A stretch of 64,000 bases of DNA, taken from NCBI GenBank assembly GCA_019925105.1, contig JAHGAU010000032.1, positions 704,748 to 768,747 on the forward strand, given 5' to 3'. Positions 60,020 to 64,000 of the stretch are shown one piece after another. The notes under the pieces were generated by a model that did not search any database, was not told the origin of the DNA, and saw only the letters and a list, made by a program, of their open reading frames with translations. The position numbers and the translations under genes are program-made. The DNA comes from Niebla homalea. Lineage: Eukaryota > Ascomycota > Lecanoromycetes > Lecanorales > Ramalinaceae. Position 1 is the stretch's first letter; each line of letters starts with the position of its first letter.

Positions 60020-60270
60020 GATTCTATCCTTAGGATAACTTTTAAGTTAAAGTAAAAAGCGACCCAAGAGAAGTCCCGTAAATATAAACGGAATTTCTTT
60101 AAGAAAGCCTATGAATTAATATACTTAACCAATTTAGATCTTTACGTAGTTATATATTAGGTTAATCGATATTATACTTATACTTCGGTCTAAAGATTAA
60201 GATAACCGTTAAATAAGAAGTAAATCATAAATATTATTATTAGTTAATTTATTTAGGTTTAATTATATTA
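60020..60270 (+). pseudogene. MADS/SRF-like DNA-binding domain relic
   Basis: The plus strand reads KATQEKSRKYKRNFFKKAYE at about 60055-60114, then LIYLTNLDLYVVIY, a stop, and NRYYTYTSV. This matches the MADS-box layout: a basic first helix with FFKKAYEL (family FKKAxEL), then LxxLxxLDxYVVI as the first strand. Fungi carry many small SRF-like proteins with the further sequence GRYYTYxS. Downstream a segment reads RLR, stop, PLNKK (a Trp is likely at the stop). These proteins bind DNA as dimers. The copy is mutated by RIP, and neither start nor end is clear. Confidence 0.6.
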
Positions 60271-61008
60271 TAGTAATATTCCGAGTATATAGCTTAATAT
60301 ATTACGTCTTTATATTTTAAGAAACAGATCGTTAAAGATCGTAATTAAGTAATTAAACGTATTTATAAATTAAAATCCCTATAGCAATTATAAACTGCTA
60401 ACTTTATAGTAAACTATAACTTCGGTGCCTTTTAATATTATCTTTAATCTACTTAAACGTAAGTAATAAAGCTTAATAATAAATATAAATTAATAATAAT
60501 AAAGCTAAAAGCCTTTCGACGTATATAACGACTTTTACCGTTACCGTAGCTTCTTAAACGCCCCCGGATAAATAAGCCCCCTTTAAATATAAAGTAAAGG
60601 CGCCTGGCATAAGTATTAAAGCTATTATAATTCCTTGAATTTATTAACTTAAAATATTAAAAGATAATAGTCGTATTTTAAGCGTTAATTAAGTTATATA
60701 TATAAAGAATAAAATACTATATACCTTTTATTATATTTTATTTTAAGATACCGTTTATAAGAAAATAAAGCTGCCTTTCCTTTTTTACCATTTTCTATTC
60801 GCCTTTTTTATTTTAAATCTATACCCCATTTATTTATATATAAAATATTAAGCGCTTAAAAACTTTTAACGTAATAATATTATAATTAACTATTCTATAA
60901 TAAATTAATTTTTAAGTTAATTTACTGTTACTTAAATAGCTTAATATAACCCTTATCCCTTAGATGCTCCCTATTATACGTCGTTATAATTAATGGTTTA
61001 AAGGTTAT
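60271..61008. other. AT-rich decayed sequence, no assignment
   Basis: I see no frame or repeat. A less mutated patch with CGCCCCCGGATAAATAAGCC lies at about 60558-60577. Confidence 0.4.
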
Positions 61009-61650
61009 AAGCTATAAATAAAGACCTTAAGCGACTAAATAATACCTATAAAGTATTTAAAAAACGGTATAAGAATTTGGCCGTAGAATATATTAACCTT
61101 ACTTAATAATTAAATATTATTAATAAGTATTACCGTAATAATAATCGTATATTTTAATAATTAAAAATAATATATAAAGAAGTTAAGTTTAACGTAAAGT
61201 TTAACTATTAAACGCGCGATAATATATATTAACTCCTCCAGTAAAAACGAAACCTCCGTTAAAAAGTTAAGGTACGTATTAACGTTAGTATTAATATAAT
61301 AAAGATATTAACTTAGTAACTTTATGTCTTTTCTATTAATAATCCTGAACTATCCGATAGTTAAAGGAAGATACGTACTTAAGTCAAATATACTACTTTA
61401 TATATTAAATAAGATAACCTTAAAACGGAATATAAGCGATTAAAAAGCGTAATTAATAAATAGAAAAGCTTATAAATGAATTTTTATAAATATAATTAAT
61501 TAAAGAAATCTTAATAAACTTAATAATATTATAAGCGCTTTACTCTTTAATTAATATATTATATTATTTTTATATAACTATAGATTAATATAAAATCTAT
61601 TGCTTTATAGTTAATTAAGTAAATAAGCTATTTAATATCTGATTTTAAAT
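61009..61650 (+). pseudogene. Coiled-coil protein relic
   Basis: A plus-strand frame reading AINKDLKRLNNTYKVFKKRY then KNLAVEYINLT near 61014-61110, with further charged helical text (NNNRIF, LKIIYKEVKFNVKFNY) to about 61210, then VKYTTLYIK and LKTEYKRLKSVINK at 61385-61460. All stops are TAA/TAG placed as expected for Gln, many in pairs, which fits a Gln-rich coiled coil. I cannot name the protein. It lies about 740 bases after the MADS-like relic in the same orientation and might be part of one gene. Confidence 0.48.
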
Positions 61651-61830
61651 AATTTATATTATTAAAAGCGTAACTTTACGTAAACCCAAATTATAAATAA
61701 AGCGTATGCTAAGACCTTTAAATAATATAATAACGGGACCCGACGGGGTTAATATTAAAGTATTAAAAAATGTTTTGTTTAATATACCGTAATAGTTTAA
61801 TAAAGGTAGACCGTTATTTACCAATACGAG

Positions 61831-61900
61831 GAATCCGCTGTTTACGGATATATGAATTCCGCTATTTACGGATACGTAAAATCCGCTGCTTATTAAAATG
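61831..61900. repeat. Short tandem repeat, about 24-bp period, three units
   Basis: Units begin near 61831, 61854 and 61878 and share AATCCGCTGTTTACGGATAY with changes. The period of about 24 bases would keep a reading frame (eight residues). It is less mutated than its surroundings. Confidence 0.65.
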
Positions 61901-62369
61901 GGTATTAAACTATTCTAATATAAAGTAATATTATAATTTAATACTAAACTCGATATTAAAGTGTTTAATAAAGACAATTTAATACCTAGGGATAAAGGCT
62001 CCATAAATATAGGAGGATATATATTCGCGGAGGTAAGTAAGGTGATTATAAGGATTAAGCGATAAGTTATGGTTTTAATCGACGTTATAAAGGTATAAAC
62101 TATACTTAAAATAATAAAAAAGAATATCGTAAGAGCGACGGATATTATTCGCTTCTTTATTACTATTCTATAGATTTATGGATAATAAAATTATATTTAA
62201 ATATAAGAATATATATTATAAAGTTAATTTTAACTTTAATTTTCTTAAATTATATATAGCTTTTTTATAGGAATATAAGGTTTTTATAATTAATCTTAGA
62301 AATTATTTCTTATTATATATAAGATTAACTTAAAGTTAATTTTCTATAATTATAGTATTTTTAACCTTT

Positions 62370-64000
62370 TTTAACGCGGAAAAAAGTAAGCTTAATATTT
62401 AATTAAACTTAAGTAAAAGTAAATCGGGCTTAAAAATCAATAAGTTAATTAAGAAGATATTAAATAAAAGGAAACGTATCGCTATAAAAAAACTTAAAAA
62501 TATATGAAAATTAAAAGATAAAGCTCGTATTATAAAGGTTAAAGCGGATTTAAACGCCTTTAATAAGGAAATATCCGATATTAATAATATTAAAGACGCT
62601 AGAAATATAAATAAACCAATTAATATAATAGGAGATAATATAGAAGCTTTATTAAAGCCAATAAGTACGGATAATACCGATAACTCTATAAAAGGTTAAA
62701 TTGTGAATATACCGGTTATTATACTGATTAACGTAAAAAGCAAAAATATCTTTATAAATAATACCGATAATAACGATTATAAACTTAATGATTTTAACGA
62801 GGATAAAGACAATAATAAGGTTAACGATAAAAGCATAATCTTAATTAAATTAATAGAGTTTATAACCGAAGGAAAGAAATAAAAGGTTAAGTACTATAAA
62901 ATAGGCTTTTATAATAAACCTAAGACTATTATCAGATATAATTTACTTAATAAAGTTAAGTATAAAAACGAGTTAACTTTTACGGGGGATTTAAAGAGTA
63001 ATTTTACGATAAATATATTAATAAAGCTTAAATTTAAACCTAACGAACTTAAGGTCTATAAAGGAGGTTAAATAATCTTTAAATATTCTTTAATAAATAT
63101 TAAAACGTTTCTTAACGTAATACTTCTATCTAAATAAAAAGATCCGGTTAATATTATAGATCTTAAGTTAAAAAATCCGTATATTGGCGAAACGGATAAA
63201 TAAGGAAACAGAATTAAAAAGGCATTAAATAAATTTAAGTATTTTAAATTCGCGTTAATAATAGTTTTATAAAAGGATTATATTAAAATAATAAAAAGCA
63301 TAGATTATAACCTTAAAATAAGAATAACTTTTTATCGGCTATTCCTTACGGCTATTTTTAATTAAAAGGCCAAGGTTATCTTTAATATAACGATATAAAT
63401 AAAGGATTATTATACGTAATAAGAATCTGATAAATAACGCGGCTATTTAAGATCTTTATTAATACCCTTAATTATAAAAGAAGTATTTAAGGCTAATAAG
63501 GGTTTAAAAAGAACCCTTAACCCGGGTATAAAGGAAAGCGTAAAGCAGGCGGATCAAAGGAACCTTACGGTAATAAAAGATAAGTTATAAAACGTTAAGG
63601 AAGTTTAAAGTAAATAAAAGGAGTTATAGGTCGTTAAGGAAGTTTAAATTAAATAGGAGTTATCCGATTAATTATAAACGATTAAAGAGAGACTTAAAGT
63701 ATTTCAAGATATATAGGTAATCCTCTTTAATAATAATGAACCCTTATAAAGTAATAAAGATAATTAACGAATAATTATAAATATACCTTTATATCTAAAG
63801 AAACAATACAATATTACCTAAATAAACCTTTATAAGAAATAGGTAAATTTTATATATTACTTATATAATTAAAGTAATACCTATTTATATATTAAGTATT
63901 TTAAGAAAAGGTTTTAAGGTATTATAAGGTATTGCTGCCTTAAGTAATTACCGGCCTCTTACGGATTAAGAACGCTATTAAATCGGAGTTTACGGATCTG
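62370..64000 (+). pseudogene. Unidentified long decayed frame, open to the right edge
   Basis: A plus-strand frame over at least 500 codons with unusually few stops, all of RIP type. Visible text includes KSGLKINKLIKKILNKRKRI, then a Lys/Asn/Asp-rich middle (NNTDNNDYKLNDFNEDKDNN near 62760-62815). It continues with YKIGFYNKPKTIIRYNLLNK and LTFTGDLKSNFTINILIKLK near 62895-63035, and later GLKRTLNPGIKESVKQADQ near 63500-63550. The last part is highly charged and probably helical. I recognise no family. Mutation is lighter here than in the LINEs. The gene continues beyond the window. Confidence 0.55.

Noticed and set aside
1..64000. Mitochondrial or plastid DNA because of low GC
   Set aside because: The content is nuclear-type LINE, Gypsy, Copia and hAT elements with RIP mutation, and no organellar gene was seen.

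Overview
The window is a strongly AT-rich nuclear segment of a filamentous ascomycete (Pezizomycotina) genome. It consists of decayed transposable elements with decayed genes between them. Nearly every relic carries the mark of repeat-induced point mutation (RIP): C-to-T and G-to-A changes, loss of CA/TG, and Gln or Trp codons turned into TAA/TAG. I found no intact host gene, rRNA, standard tRNA or CRISPR array. The species is not determinable from what I see.

Layout from the left. Positions 1-4790 are the 3' four fifths of a Tad-like LINE (LINE-1), which sits in the gag region of Gypsy-A, a chromodomain Ty3/Gypsy element running to 30453. A Ty1/Copia element on the minus strand (9611-28500, 5-bp duplication CTTTT) is inserted in the 3' part of Gypsy-A. 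The Copia element holds a 734-bp SINE-like element (10918-11651) and a full-length minus-strand LINE (LINE-4, 11868-23862) inside its reverse transcriptase. LINE-4 is broken by a full-length plus-strand LINE (LINE-2, 16948-22740) and by a 422-bp hAT-type MITE (23116-23537). Every one of these insertions except LINE-1 has a target-site duplication that can be read on both sides, so the order of events can be reconstructed. Gypsy-A ends with an LTR at 30108-30453.

From 30454 to 64000 lies a different substrate: RIP-decayed reading frames that I cannot tie to LINE, Gypsy or Copia coding sequence. They include an unidentified long frame (31400-34400) split by a 5'-truncated LINE (LINE-5, 32099-33281), and a second unidentified frame (about 35990-36857 plus 43734-43990) split by LINE-3 (36872-43719). 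LINE-3 carries a young, almost un-mutated 1074-bp TRIM-like element (36916-37989). Then come an ankyrin-repeat relic (minus strand, about 44250-45140) and a complete Gypsy-B (46895-54565, minus strand, duplication TAATA). The right end holds a DUF3435 tyrosine-recombinase relic with a C-terminal C2H2 region (about 55629-57800), an unidentified frame, a MADS/SRF-like relic (about 60020-60270), a coiled-coil relic (61009-61650) and a long unidentified frame open to the right edge (62370-64000). DUF3435 proteins include the captains of giant Starship elements, so a decayed gene-carrying element is a possible but unproven reading of the right side.

Sequences that escaped RIP stand out as GC-rich islands: the TRIM, the MITE, the heads of the SINE and the LINEs, a 160-bp patch of LINE-5, parts of the Gypsy LTRs, and two unexplained patches at 34418-34560 and 55318-55460.
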